From Diphasiastrum complanatum (Eukaryota > Streptophyta > Lycopodiopsida > Lycopodiales > Lycopodiaceae), in the NCBI GenBank assembly GCA_029204225.1, contig CM055113.1, forward strand, positions 396,543 to 460,542: 64,000 bases of DNA, read 5' to 3'. Position 1 is the stretch's first letter; each line of letters starts with the position of its first letter. Positions 31,396 to 42,417 of this stretch are shown piece by piece. Under the pieces are notes generated by a model, which was not told the origin of the DNA, did no database searches, and worked only from the letters and a program-made list of their open reading frames with translations. The position numbers and the translations under genes were made by a program.

Positions 31396-32180
31396 AAGGG
31401 TGCACTTGGTTTATTCTAAGCTACTAGACTTTGCTTGATTGTTATCAAATTTACAGGTGCTGTAGCTGGTGGTGGCTTCAATCTTGCTGGATAGCCTTTA
31501 TAGCAATGCCCATAACCACAGTCATGACAGAATGGTATAAATTTCTCTTTATTTGTACATTCTGCAACTCTGTGATTTTCTCCACATGTAAAGCATCCAA
31601 GTGGTGCTCTGGTCCAATTTCTAGAAGCTTGTTGTTGAGCGACAACATAAATGGCATATTGTTCTGAAGATCCACCTTCCTGATCATTACCATAGTTCCA
31701 TTGCTCAGCACTTCCGTAAGGTTTTGGTTCCATCAAATTGGCAGGAGGAGCGGAGTGCTTTGGTGGAGCAGGTAAAGCTAAACGTTCCGGGTATCCAAGA
31801 GCAGATTGTCGTGGTCTTACTACTGGATTACCTCCATATTGTGATTCTCGATATCCCATCTGGGCATACTGTTGTTGAATTATCCGAGGGTTGAAGTTGC
31901 AAAAAGAAGTCTCATGATCAGGTGAATTACACGGATGGCAAACACTAAGCTCCATTAGTTTTTTCAATTGAGGACACTCGTTCACTGTGTGATTTCCTAT
32001 ACAAATAGAACACCAGACATTTTCCCTGGTAGGAAAAGTGTTTGCCAGCTTTTCAGGTTCCTTGTTTGATTCCCCGTGGAAATTTTCCAATGCTTTGATC
32101 TTCTCATCATTAGAGGAGTTTTGAGTTCCAAAAAGACCCTTTAAAAATTCATGCAAGATGTCTTTTTTTATTATTAGCAC
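31396..32180 (-). pseudogene. gypsy gag zinc-knuckle region, copy B
   Basis: A 254-codon frame with CSICIGNHTVNECPQL, CFTCGENHRVAECTNKE and CHDCGYGHCYKGY clusters, equivalent to copy A. It is separated from the gag N-terminal part by the 32136-32448 spacer, so the polyprotein is interrupted. Confidence 0.82.
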
Positions 32181-32490
32181 TAATACTTTTGACTTGCCAT
32201 AACTTTTTAATCGTGGCTCAAACTATGTCATCTAACAAATCATTGGAAAGCCTTTGTTGAGCATCTTCTAATGCACTAAACTTTGCTAAATTTGAAGTTA
32301 CCACTAAATAGTTATGCCATTTTTAGTATGGAATCAAAATGTGGACTCAAAAAGTTACGTTACGTAGATTTCAAATTTGAGTGTTTTGATTGGTCTATGT
32401 GTAAGAAAAATTTGAGAAAAATAAATAAAAGAATCTTTACAAAGGGTCTTTTTTGGATTTAGAACTCCTCTAATGATTGCCACTGCAACT
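32110..32490. repeat. imperfect inverted repeat flanking AT-rich spacer, copy B
   Basis: The left arm (32107-32150) contains ATCATTAGAGGAGTTTTGAG and AAAAAGACCCTTT. The right arm, read on the minus strand (32487-32430), contains ATCATTAGAGGAGTTCTAAA and AAAAAAGACCCTTT. Arms are roughly 48 bp around 290 bp of noncoding sequence. Copy A retains only the inner part of the right arm. Confidence 0.75.
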
Positions 32491-33201
32491 TTTCCATCTG
32501 TTTCCACTGGTTTTCCCAAGTTTCTCGAACTCATTGAGCATCATTTCTGCAGTAGCGTTGGGATTCATTAATGCAATAGTGGTGGATGTCGTAGTAGTCT
32601 ACCCTGCTGTATAAGACAACATACTGATATTTGGCTCCTCATCTGAATCTTCATCCTCCTCCCGAATGGCATCGTCCATAGCATTTTGCAAGAGTGCATA
32701 CTCATTATGGCGTTTCAACTCACGTCTGATCTGTTTAGGTAGACCTGACAAAAACCACATAATCATGGCATTTTCGTTAATTAGCTCAGGTTCGCATTCA
32801 GATCTAAGACGTTTCACCCGTTCAATGTAATCTTGAACCATTTCCTGCTTTCCCATTTTAATTTTACTTAAAAGTAGGAAAGCGTCTTCCATAAACTTTC
32901 ACGGTTTGAACCGTGTGATAAGGGCTCGCTTAACAACCTCCCAATCTGTATGCTCAATTTCGTCTTGGTTATAGTACCAATCTTGTGTTGCGCATGTTAA
33001 GGCCATAGGAAATAGCTTAAGTTTATCTTGAGGATAAATCTCACCATAGACTTCACAAGATTCAACATAGATCTGAAGAAATCTAACTGGATCTGTTAAT
33101 CCATTATATCTGGGTAGATCCAAATGGGTTGCTCTTCTAACAATAATTGGATTGACTTCCTATGGAGCACCTCCAGGAGCAGCTCCAGGGGCAGCCATCA
33201 T
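32480..33201 (-). pseudogene. gypsy gag (retrotransposon gag domain)
   Basis: Start at 33201 (MMAAPGAAPGGAP, then TAG near 33160). The capsid-like domain reads LDLPRYNGLTDPVRFLQIYV, PMALTCATQDWYYNQ, WEVVKRALITRFKP, TGA at 32899-32901, and MEDAFLLLSKIKMGKQEMVQ to LKRHNEYALLQNAMDDAIRE. This order is typical of plant Ty3/gypsy gag. The frame survives apart from two stops and a TAG near 32600. Confidence 0.9.
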
Positions 33202-33429
33202 TACAAATTTAGATTAAACAAACAATGAGATTGGATCTAGATTTTTTAATCACAACTATCTCAGATCAAATCTGTTAGATCTATTCCATTTTTCAGGAAT
33301 CTGATTCTATATCATGAAAAAGTTTTCGAGATTCGATCAATCGATACTTCTCAAAAATGATAAATCTCTCATAATCCAATTCAAAATATATTTGATTTGA
33401 TCGAAATTTTGATAGAGACTTGATTTGGA

Positions 33430-34110
33430 TCATCAAAAACTTAAAATTGGTCTGGCGAAGGTTCACTAGGCGAAGATTGGCTTGGCGAAGGTTCAATAGT
33501 GCTATTTTGGACAAAAAACTTTCTGAACATTTTTTTTGATGATTTCTTGGGAAATAACCTTCGCCGACCTCTCAGGTGAAAGATCTGACACAGATACAAT
33601 TATGGAAAAATGGGCGAAGGTTTAAGACACAAGAAAATACAGATTCTGATGGTTGGCGAGGGTAAAATTCAAGATTGTCTATGATTTGATAAAGAAGAAT
33701 CTTCGCCAAACTCAAAAATAATATTTTACTATAAATAGAATGTTTTGGAAACTTGGCGAAGGTTTTGGCGAAGCATCAAGAGTGATACTGATAATTTTGC
33801 AAAAAAGTGACTTTTTTGGCAAAAATATGGCAATATGACAACTGATCCTCTGAAACGCTTTATATTTTTGGTATTATTCTTTGTTGACCTGGCAGTAGAT
33901 AGATCTGAATCACACCTATGCACAATGATTCGGGCAAAAGGTTCTTTTTTTGTACTTTTAGGGTTTTGATAATTTTTTGGTATTTTTTGATGATTTTTTT
34001 GATGTTTCTGGAAATCTGCTGGGTGTTAATTTTCGCCCTTCAAACTAAAGGTTCTGTGAACAAAACCGAAGGTGTCTGCAACTCGGCGAAGGTTTCTTGA
34101 AAGAGGATAA
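33430..34110. repeat. gypsy 5' leader with reiterated GGCGAAGGTT motifs
   Basis: The untranslated region between the primer site and gag carries about a dozen copies of GGCGAAGGTT or its complement, in both orientations (for example near 33458, 33472, 33485, 33556, 33613, 33700, 33754, 33767 and 34083). No long ORF is present. Confidence 0.75.
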
Positions 34111-34390
34111 AAAGTTCTAAGCTCTGATGTTGCTTTTTGTCTCTTTTTGACCAAATCTGACAGATTTGACCGATTTTTGTTATTTTCTCTGATATCTTAG
34201 ATCCAAATCTTTCCTTATTTTAACAATCATATTAGATTTCAAACAAGCAAATCCACTTAAATCAAACAAAATCAATCCCAAACTAACCCTAAAATGCAGA
34301 TCTAACACTATTCATGCCACGACAATATGCCTAATGCAAACTAACCATCCAACAGTCATGCTACAAACTAAAAAATTGGCGTAGCTCTTT

Positions 34391-34403
34391 GGCAATGGCG
34401 CCA
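34391..34403 (-). promoter_or_regulatory. gypsy primer binding site (tRNA-Asp-like)
   Basis: TGGCGCCATTGCC on the minus strand, four bases inside the LTR end. It matches the TGGCGCCGTTGCC site known from several plant gypsy lineages except for one base. Confidence 0.75.
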
Positions 34404-34407
34404 AAAT

Positions 34408-35149
34408 TGTAGTGGGTCTCTTTACTTGCCTAACCTGAATCCAAGATCTAGTCAATCTAGCATCATAGAGACGAAGTTAGTTGTCATGCGTAGGTTCGTT
34501 CCCATGAGAGTGATAGTTTAGTTCAGATTTTCAGCATGAATGGAAGATCTAAATCTAACTCTACATCCATTAACCCTACTCATTAACACTAAGATCCATT
34601 AACACTACGATCCACAACAAAGATAGCTTACACTTTCTATGTCTCTCTTTCTCTCTAATAAAAAGTATAATAACACTCAATCCCAATAACATTCAGATCC
34701 AATAATTAGCAAAATCCAAAGAAAGCATGAGAGATGGAGAAGGAAAGAAGAAGAGCAAGGACATTCATCAATCGATTTATGAAGAGAACCAATATGCTTT
34801 ATTGAAATGAGGAAATGAACATGAGGAGCAACTCGAGTTGGTCCCTTCTTATAGTAGAGAGGAGGACCCTGGCCTCTGAATCCTATTGCTCCAGTTTTGC
34901 CTCTCATTTTATTCAAATTTTAAAAAGTGTGGGAACCATCAAAATTGGAGGAAAACCCAACTTTATTCACTAACTTGACATTTAGGCCCTGCGACATTAA
35001 AAGTCCCACAAAAAGGCCTAAAGTCCTTCTATTGACTTTTAACTAATCAATTAAATAACTATGTGATCATCGAGTTGGACTTACACATGCAGGGTGCCAA
35101 ATCCCTCTCACTTATTAGGGTTGCCTTGGGATTCACAAACCCTCCAACA
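34408..35149 (-). mobile_element. gypsy 5' LTR (742 bp)
   Basis: Minus-oriented from TGTTGGAGGGTTTGTG (35149) to GACCCACTACA (34408), directly upstream of the primer site. No partner 3' LTR is visible in the window, so the element is broken or truncated on its 3' side. Confidence 0.78.
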
Positions 35150-35164
35150 TCATATGAACTATAG

Positions 35165-36970
35165 AATCAATAGCATACTTCTTGAAGTATTGTAGATGAT
35201 GTGAGAGAGAGAGAGAGATGTTTCAAGGAATGCGACACAGTTTTCAAACCAAGAGCCAATTTTCCCTTGAATTGACCACTTTTATTCTCTCTAACTTGTC
35301 AATTTTAGGTGATAAAAAGTCTCAAAATACGAATATAGTCTCAATTTATTTGGACTTGTCTTCCATTCTACATGCATTTATTCATTACCAAAAGGTGTTT
35401 CACACGCGTGGACCACTTCATGAAATAATCTGTCTCAACAAGCTCCTCTCCTTGGGTAGAGAGAGAGAATACCACTTTTGGGCTCATCTAGAGAGAGAAG
35501 ACAATATAAGCAAAATTGGCAAATCTCCAAATTGACTCAAAAGCTCATAGATCTCTTATACATTGATGAAGGGAATGAAAGTACATATAGAAATTCGTGG
35601 AGATCCAAGCTTAATTCCTATTGGACCCCTTAACACTAGAGTTATTTTCAGCACATTTTTGTGCGCATGCGCACAAAAGTGCACATAAAACCCTTGGTCA
35701 CTTGACGAGACATTACATGCCAGAAAATGATTAAAATTTCAATCTTTCAATTGTACGTGGAACTAGACTTGATTCTTCATTGTGTTATTGGAAGACTTAA
35801 TTTTTTTTTCTCTCAATTGATGGCAATCTGCCCCCAAAAAACTTCAATTTTCAGCACTTTTCAGCACTTCACATGGGTAACTTTAGGTGCATGTATATAT
35901 CTCTAGGACTCCAAAATTGAATTTTTTTTATAGACATGTTTCTATGGTCATAAAAGATTTTTGAAAGTGGACAGCCAAACAAAGGGTTGTAAAAAACACT
36001 TCCAAAAGAGCTGAAACTTTGTAGCACCCTTCAATAATTTTCAGTACTTTTCAGCACTTGACATAGATAGCTTTAGATGCACATACCTATCTCTACATAA
36101 CTCCAAATTGAAAAAAAATTGAGAGACATATTTCTATGGTCATATATTACTTTTTAAAGTAGACAAACCAAAAAAATATTGTCAAAATCATGGTATTACA
36201 CACTCATATATGATATTTTCAATTCTGGTGATTTTTATCAACACTTAAAAGGATAACTTTGAATGCACGTATCTTTCTATAGATCTCCAAATTCAAACTT
36301 GTTTTAATAGGCATGTTTCTATAATCATATAGGATTTTTAAGAGTAGACAGGCTAAAAATTAAATGTAAAATTCACAACAATGTAGTCCCATATATGAAA
36401 ATATCGAAGTTTCATCAGTACCCCCACGTGTTTGACACATCATATCTTACATATAAGTTACTCAAAATGAAGGTCTCAATTTTTTTAATTAGTAAATGTA
36501 TATATGAAGAATACACATGTGAAAGGATTTGATATGATTCATCATAGTTTATGAGATATGATTTTTTGAATAAGTGCTTGAAATGCACACTTTTGTGTGC
36601 ATTTTGAAACAACTCTAGTGCTAAACATAGACTCTCTAATCCTATTGGATGTGTGATGCAACATCCCTCACTTTTGATTGGACCCTTCCAACACATCTCT
36701 CGCTTATGATTGGACCCTTTGACTTTTGCCACCACATAGGGTGCATCACTCATCAAACTTAAACTTGACATGTGTAAGCAACCTAACTAGCTCTAGTTAC
36801 ATCACAATTGAATTTTGGCCTAATCATGACAAAATATGTGTACTTGACCATTTTATCTCTAAAGCCAAAATTGGCTTTATCACCGAGTGACACCAAGATG
36901 CTTGATTAGCAATCTTTATGATACTCCTAAAGTTAACATTATAAACTATTTCTAACTATTTTACACATGT
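35165..36970 (+). mobile_element. old copia-like LTR interrupted by an inverted-repeat element
   Basis: Resembles the copia LTR of this window in its plus-strand text, in the same order. Shared phrases: TTTCACACGCGTGG, AAGCTCCTCTCCTTGGGTAGAGAGAG, TTAATTCCTATTGGACC, AATCCTATTGGA and AAGATGCTTGAT. The homology is split by 35634-36620. Boundaries are approximate and no internal domain is attached. Confidence 0.6.
35634..36620. mobile_element. 987-bp noncoding element with CACTA-like terminal inverted repeats
   Basis: Ends are CACTAGAGTTATTTTCAG on the left and CACTAGAGTTGTTTCAAA inward on the right. The left end holds a 22-bp perfect palindrome centred on GCGCATGCGC (35657-35678), and the right end holds a similar GCACACTTTTGTGTGC hairpin. 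The interior has three degenerate direct repeats (starting near 35877, 36062 and 36238) sharing CTTTRRRTGCA and RACATRTTTCTATGGTCATA. Flanks are TTAA and CTAA, so a clean duplication is not proven. It is probably a MITE or non-autonomous CACTA-type element inserted in a copia LTR. Confidence 0.65.
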
Positions 36971-37059
36971 GAAATGTACCTACGAACATAAAATCATAAA
37001 ATAATCTTTCACATATTCTTGCAAAAGAGCAACTCTCACATGATAAACATGTCATAAAG

Positions 37060-37446
37060 CAAATGAGAACTCCGACAGGCTATGCACATTCTTTATGCAA
37101 ATCAGTTACCAAAGATGATAAATTAAGCAAATTGAAATTGCATGATTGGCATAAGATGTTGCAATTCATACTTCCACTTTCGATTCGAGGTTGTTTCAAT
37201 GATGACGTACGAAATACGCTTTACAATTTATCATTGATGATTAGGTTTGTATATCCTTTTAAACACTTGTATAAATATGCGCTATTTAAATATGGGCTAT
37301 TTCAATATCTTTATGTGCTAAAAGATAGTTTTAGAAAATTTGAGACTCTTGCAAGTCTCATTTTTAGAGGAAGATATGTTACTTTGATAAATATTGACTC
37401 TTTTTTAATATTTTGGAAGTTGCCAAGTGGTATTATAGAATTATGA
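37060..37446 (+). pseudogene. CACTA transposon DUF4218-like fragment
   Basis: The frame encodes LKLHDWHKMLQFILPLSIRG and VRNTLYNLSLMIRFV, matching the conserved HDxHxxLQxxLP-hAIRG signature of DUF4218, which accompanies tnp2 transposases in plant CACTA elements. After about residue 65 the sequence loses resemblance. No tnp2 domain or terminal repeats are seen nearby. Confidence 0.7.
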
Positions 37447-38345
37447 ATATATGTTTTTCATTTATAAGTAAGGCATTTCGAGTTCTTATTGTAGAAAACT
37501 TGCTTGTATTGAAAGTTTTTTGCCAAACTATATAGGTCTTTTCAAAATAGATTTATTTTAATTATGTATTGTCAATATGAAAAGAAGATATCCTGATTTG
37601 ATAATGATAATTTTTTTTTTAGTAGTATGGTAGTTGCAAAATGCCCTTATAGAATGATAAATTGATGTTTTTCATATGCAACATTCTAAGGCATTTCAAA
37701 TTTTTATTGTTGACAACATGCTTGAATTGCAATCTTTTCTTGCTGAACTATATAATCTGTTTAGAAATAACGTTTTCTTGAATCATGTACTTTCTAATGC
37801 CTAAAATTCTTATCATGTTATTTTAATGAGCAAATTTTTTAATGACGAATCTTGTATATTATGTAATTATACTAGACTTATGAATTTCAAGTGATAGCAT
37901 TCACGTAAACACAAGCACAACTTATTTCTGAAACATTGTAGATTGTGAACATATATTCATCCAAACATTGTACAATTTACATAAGAAAATATATACAAAC
38001 ATAAAAACCATTTTTTTTACATGGTATTTATATTGTGCAAGTATTATCTACAATTAATGCTATAATCATTGCAAAGATACATTGAAACAAATAAACAAAT
38101 TTACTTCTTTGAAAAATTTATTTCATAGTGCGAACTTTTTTTCTTAAATAGTCGTGACTGTCTAAAGTGTAAAACCAAAAGTGATGATCAATAGAAGTTA
38201 TCCAACAATTATGTGAATGTCATCTACCAAAATGGCAAAACAAATGAATTTATTGCATTGCTCTTTCTTGCTTGAGTCTATTCACCAAATTGATTATGTA
38301 CACCTCATTGTTTGTTCACCAACATTAACTTGTTGGAGCCCGAGA
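37447..38345. other. no gene recognised
   Basis: Very AT-rich sequence with poly-T tracts. Every frame is densely stopped. Confidence 0.5.
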
Positions 38346-38349
38346 TGTA

Positions 38350-38609
38350 TCAAATAGCAAATACATCTCCCCTTGAAAGCTTCCATGGCTTAGGTTTCTG
38401 CATAAGAGTATAAAGAAGCTCCACCTGTTCTATTCCCAACTTCTCATATAGTGAAGTTTGCTTTTGTGCCATCCTAGTAGCCAAACCTCCAACTTGGTGC
38501 AATTTTTGTTCCTCAGTAGATTTTTTTGATTTCCACGAGTCCCAACGAGCTTCTATCACTTCTCTAAGCAAATTGTAGTACGGATGACTAGTAGTAACCG
38601 CTTCTTGTC
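38350..38609 (-). pseudogene. host coding-like segment split by copia D (downstream part)
   Basis: The minus-strand frame YYNLLREVIEARWDSWKSKK...YEKLGIEQVELLYTLMQKPK ends at 38350. If the copia element and one CAATG duplication are ignored, the frame joins without a shift to NQIKEALDIASYVNSHSIGQ encoded at 42413-42475. Family not recognised. Open coding on both sides of the insertion suggests a genuine former exon. Confidence 0.5.
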
Positions 38610-38614
38610 CAATG
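38610..38614. repeat. left 5-bp target duplication of copia D
   Basis: CAATG, matching 42413-42417. Confidence 0.85.
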
Positions 38615-39040
38615 TGTGAAAATACACTACTTTAAGGACCAAAAAAGGATCTTAGAAGATCCACAAGAGAGATTATGTGCTTGGTTAACAATGCATCAAA
38701 AAACTAGACAATAAATCTTGATCTAGATTAGCAATTTGACACATAACAAGTATGGATAATCAATAAACAAGATCAAAGACCCAAATCCGAGTCCACACAT
38801 GTGTACTACAGGATATAGTATGACCTTCAAGCTGAGAAACAAGTAGAAATTGATCTGGTTTCATTTGGATCACAAAAACTCAATGTACATAGTGAACTAG
38901 CTTGAGATTGCCAATGAGCTCCAAAAGTATTCTATCTTCTCACTATGGGAGCTTGGAATACATAGCAAATTTGACTTCCTTCTTGAAGTTAGGTGGATTC
39001 CCAGCATGTAATAAAGAATTTAACTCACTCTTCTTGCCCT
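38615..39040 (-). mobile_element. copia D 3' LTR, truncated (426 bp)
   Basis: Matches 41738-42160 closely, then diverges at 39040 into internal sequence, so its upstream third is missing. Confidence 0.88.
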
Positions 39041-39081
39041 GGATGTTCACTTATTCTTATAAGAAGCTTACAATTTCCCTC

Positions 39082-40965
39082 TCAAAAAGAAACAACACAT
39101 TCTTTAAAACAATTAGTAATTAACTCATTTTTGCTCTTCCAAAATCTGAGAGCACTCATTTGATCAAACATCCAATCTACTCTTAATTGATTCATAACAA
39201 TTTCTAGATCACTAAGACATAAAAACTTGTTCTCAAATGAGTCATTACACATATTATCTTCAACTTCCTTCTTGATGAAGCCCTTGAGCTGCCTCATGTA
39301 GATCTCATAGAAAAATGGTTCATCAAGCATTGAAGTAAGAAAAGTGTTGAAAGTGAATGCTTGAGAATACCCCTTGATTACCTTTGCCAAGATAAGTGAG
39401 CCTTGAAGGCTCGGCCCTTGCCTTTGTGGATCTTCTTGGAGCACTTGAGCTTTGAGGTGGATCCTCAAGATCTCCATCACTTTGTTGCTCCTCCTCAATC
39501 CTTGCAAGATCATTGATACCAAGGTTGTTGATTTCACTTTCATTCACACAAGATACTAGATGGATCCAAGCATATCTTGTATAAATATCTAAGAATGTTT
39601 CATGCATCTCATCATCACTATTTGGTACATGAAAAAAAGAGTGTACATTTGAATGAATGATTTTCTCTTTTGCCATAGTAATTTTAGCATCCAACTTAAA
39701 CAAACTACCTTGTTTAGAACCATTTGCCATGCAATTATCATTCTTCATGATGGAACAAACTCCATGCTCTAAGTGAACATCTAAACCATCATCCATTAGT
39801 TGTCCAACACTAAGCAAGCTCTTGATAATTGATGGTACAAAAAGGACATTGTCTAGGTCCATTCTTTTGCTAGATACTAGACTAAATGAAATGGTACCAA
39901 CACCATCTATCTTACACTCTTGATCATTTGCTAAAGAAACAAATTCACTAGCACCATTGAAAGAGTGTGAGGTTGAGAATGTGTCCTTTTGGAAAGTCAT
40001 GTGGGAGCTAGCCCCACTATCAATCCACCAAGTGTCCTTTGAGTTGCTTTTGCTTGTTGGAGTGGATGTAGATGCCATCAAAGATGAGATCTCCTCATCT
40101 TCATCCTCTTCATATGAAAGGTTCCCTTGTTTGTCCTCCTCCTCTTTTGCTCTTAGCCTCTTGTAGCATTCGGATGCATAATGTCTTTTCTTTCCACAAA
40201 AGAAGTATTTTTGCTTTGACTTGTCCTTTGAGCTTGATGCATCATCCTCTTCTTTGGCCTCCTTGGGATGCTTCTTCTTTCTATTGGTCTTCTCTTTGCT
40301 CGTGAATGAGAAATTGGCTTTCTCATCTCCATCCTGCAAAGATAATGAGCTCATTATTGCCTTGGTGTGGAGCATCCTACACTCTTTAGCCACTAATACA
40401 CTGTGAAGTTTTTCTATAGTTGGCAAAGTGTCTTGGATGGCAAGACTTTGGACCAAATTTGCAAAGTCATCTCCTAGACCATTAAGAACAATTTGCACAA
40501 GCCCTCCATCATGAATCTTCTCTCCAATGGAAGCCAAATCCCTATTTAGAGACTTGATTCTGAGTACATAATCATGTGCACTCTCCTCACTTCTCCTCAT
40601 GCTTTGCAAAATATGATTTCTAAGCATGAGAACTCTAAAATGTTGCTAGATTCATAGATTGACTTTAAAGATTCCCAGGTCTCTTTTGCACTAGTACAAG
40701 CTGATACTTCTCTCAACAAATCATTGCTCACATTCATCTTCACACAATGAAGTGCAAGCGTAGATCTCTTCTTGTATCTAGCTAACTCCTGTGCACCTAG
40801 AAGTTCATGTTCATCCTCCATTAAGAACTCATAAAGGTCTTGGAGCACCAAGAGTGATTCCATCCTAGCCTTCCAAATAACATAATTTGTAGAATTTAAT
40901 CTCTCACTAGCTTCTAGAAGGTATGCTCCAGGAGATCTCATCTTACTAGTGACTTCTACAAACAA
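39082..40965 (-). pseudogene. copia D gag-protease polyprotein remnant
   Basis: The start at 40965 or the internal MRSPGAYLLEASERLNSTNY gives the gag N-terminus. A shift near 40610 joins to 40627-39323. UBN2 gag text includes SEESAHDYVLRIKSLNRDLA and GLVQIVLNGLGDDFANLVQS. The zinc knuckle is damaged (YFFCGKKRHYASEC lacks the first Cys). The protease is intact at WWIDSGASSHMTF. A short integrase piece (FLDIYTRYAWIHLV) is followed by a deletion to a Ser/Pro/Glu linker (SDGDLEDPPQSSSAPRRSTK). A shift near 39400 leads into a final degenerate frame ending at 39082. Confidence 0.9.
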
Positions 40966-41004
40966 AAAATAGATTTGATTGACTTGAAACTCACAAACAT
41001 CTCA

Positions 41005-41290
41005 CACTTGCAGTGTTTCACTCAAATTTGATTTCTAATCCAACAAATGGACTTATAATCACAGTTCTATCACTCCCTCACAAATTTGGAATGAAGATAA
41101 GATGAAGTGAAAACTACTTTCAAACAAATCTTGCCAAGAAACGGATTTGATTGTCTCTAGAAAATCACTAAGGTTTCTCTCTTGTAGTGTTTCACTCGAA
41201 TTAGATTTCTAATCCAACAAATGGACTTATAATCTCAATTATAGCACTCCCTTAGAAGTCAGAATGAGATAAGATGATGTGAAATCTACA
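41005..41290. repeat. duplicated leader segment in copia D
   Basis: AGTGTTTCACTCRAATT followed by GATTTCTAATCCAACAAATG and GGACTTATAATC occurs near 41012 and 41188, about 176 bp apart, each followed by CACTCCCT. Confidence 0.75.
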
Positions 41291-41718
41291 TACAATCAAA
41301 GCTTGCCAATTTTGGCTATTTTTGGACAACAACATGACTAAATCTCGCTCACACTTTTTGATGTACTTTCAAGACATGTTAAACAAGATGAGAGGATCTG
41401 ATTTTAGCCTAGATTAATTAGATCTTTATGTCAAATCTAATCAATGGCTATCAATCTTGGTAGCTTATCCTAAGATTTCCACCAAAAATTACATCAAAAG
41501 CTCACAAATTGAATTTCTTTGGATCAAATGAATACCATGCATTAAATGTAGGTTCAGAGGTGCCCACACATGTGGACAGTACGGATTTGGACCCCTACCA
41601 AGTTTGGGATCAAATCTCCTCACCAAAATCAAGATTCTAGCTTGCCCTCTCAATACTAGTTTTTAGCACCAAAACTTGCTAAAAATGGATTTGCTTTTGA
41701 TTAATGGTTAATGCTCTT

Positions 41719-41737
41719 GTACTTGGATCTGATACCA
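41719..41737 (-). promoter_or_regulatory. copia D primer binding site
   Basis: TGGTATCAGATCCAAGTAC directly follows the 5' LTR end on the minus strand; tRNA-iMet type. Confidence 0.88.
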
Positions 41738-42412
41738 TGTGAAAGTACAGTACTTTAAGGACCAAAAATGGATCTTAGAAGATCCACAAGAGAGAGATTA
41801 TGTGCTTGCTTAAAAATGCATCTAAAAACTAGACAATAAATCTTGATCTAGATTAGCAATTTGACACATAACAAGTATAGATTATCAATAAACAAGATCA
41901 AAGACCTTAAACATGTGTACTACAAGCTGTAGTACAGCCTTCAAGCTGAGAAACAAGTAGAAATTGATTTGGTTTCATTTGGATCACAAAAACTCAATGT
42001 ACATAGTGAATTAGCTTGAAATTGCCAATGAGCTCCAAAAGTATTTTATCTTCTCACTATGGGAGCTTGGAATACATAGCAGATTTGACTTCCTTCTTGA
42101 AGTTAGGTGGATTCTCAGCATGTAATAAGGAAGTTAACTCACTCTTCTTTCCCTAAAATGAAACCCTAGCCTTGATCCTAGAGTTATGCTTGGTGGGAAG
42201 CTAGTTGGTCAAATTATCACCTTAAACTTAGGTGTAGGTCCTATAAAGTAGGGATGACCACCAAATAGACATGACCAACTCTATTGACTTGAACTAACCT
42301 ACATTAGGAGTGGGTTTCCACGTGACATCTTGGCCATGTGTGGAACCCAATTATACACAATATTTACAAAGTTCTACATGGCTATATTTGCCAACATAGG
42401 CAAATTTTCACA
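41738..42412 (-). mobile_element. copia D 5' LTR (675 bp)
   Basis: Runs TGTGAAAATTTGCC (42412) to CTTTCACA (41738) on the minus strand. The leader region 40966-41718 between it and gag is noncoding and contains two related copies of a block around 41010-41100 and 41185-41280. Confidence 0.92.
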
Positions 42413-42417
42413 CAATG
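42413..42417. repeat. right 5-bp target duplication of copia D
   Basis: CAATG, matching 38610-38614. Confidence 0.85.

Larger units (their letters stand above)
28027..32448. repeat. direct segmental duplication, copy B (4.42 kb)
   Basis: Counterpart of 16277-20689. On the left it continues into the copia interior. On the right it continues into gypsy gag, where copy A instead has the unknown frame. Confidence 0.92.
38615..42412 (-). mobile_element. non-autonomous Ty1/copia element D (3798 bp)
   Basis: Bounded by CAATG duplications and LTRs with TGTGAAA and TTTCACA ends. The order on the minus strand is 5' LTR, tRNA-iMet primer site, leader, gag-protease remnant, truncated 3' LTR. Most of integrase and all recognisable RT and RNase H are missing. 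Confidence 0.92.

Noticed and set aside
33430-34110. Possible CRISPR-like or satellite array
   Set aside because: The motif is only about 10 bp, irregularly spaced and in both orientations. It is a retrotransposon leader in a plant genome.
38615-39040. Independent solo LTR
   Set aside because: It pairs with 41738-42412 and shares the CAATG duplication, so it is the truncated 3' LTR of copia D.
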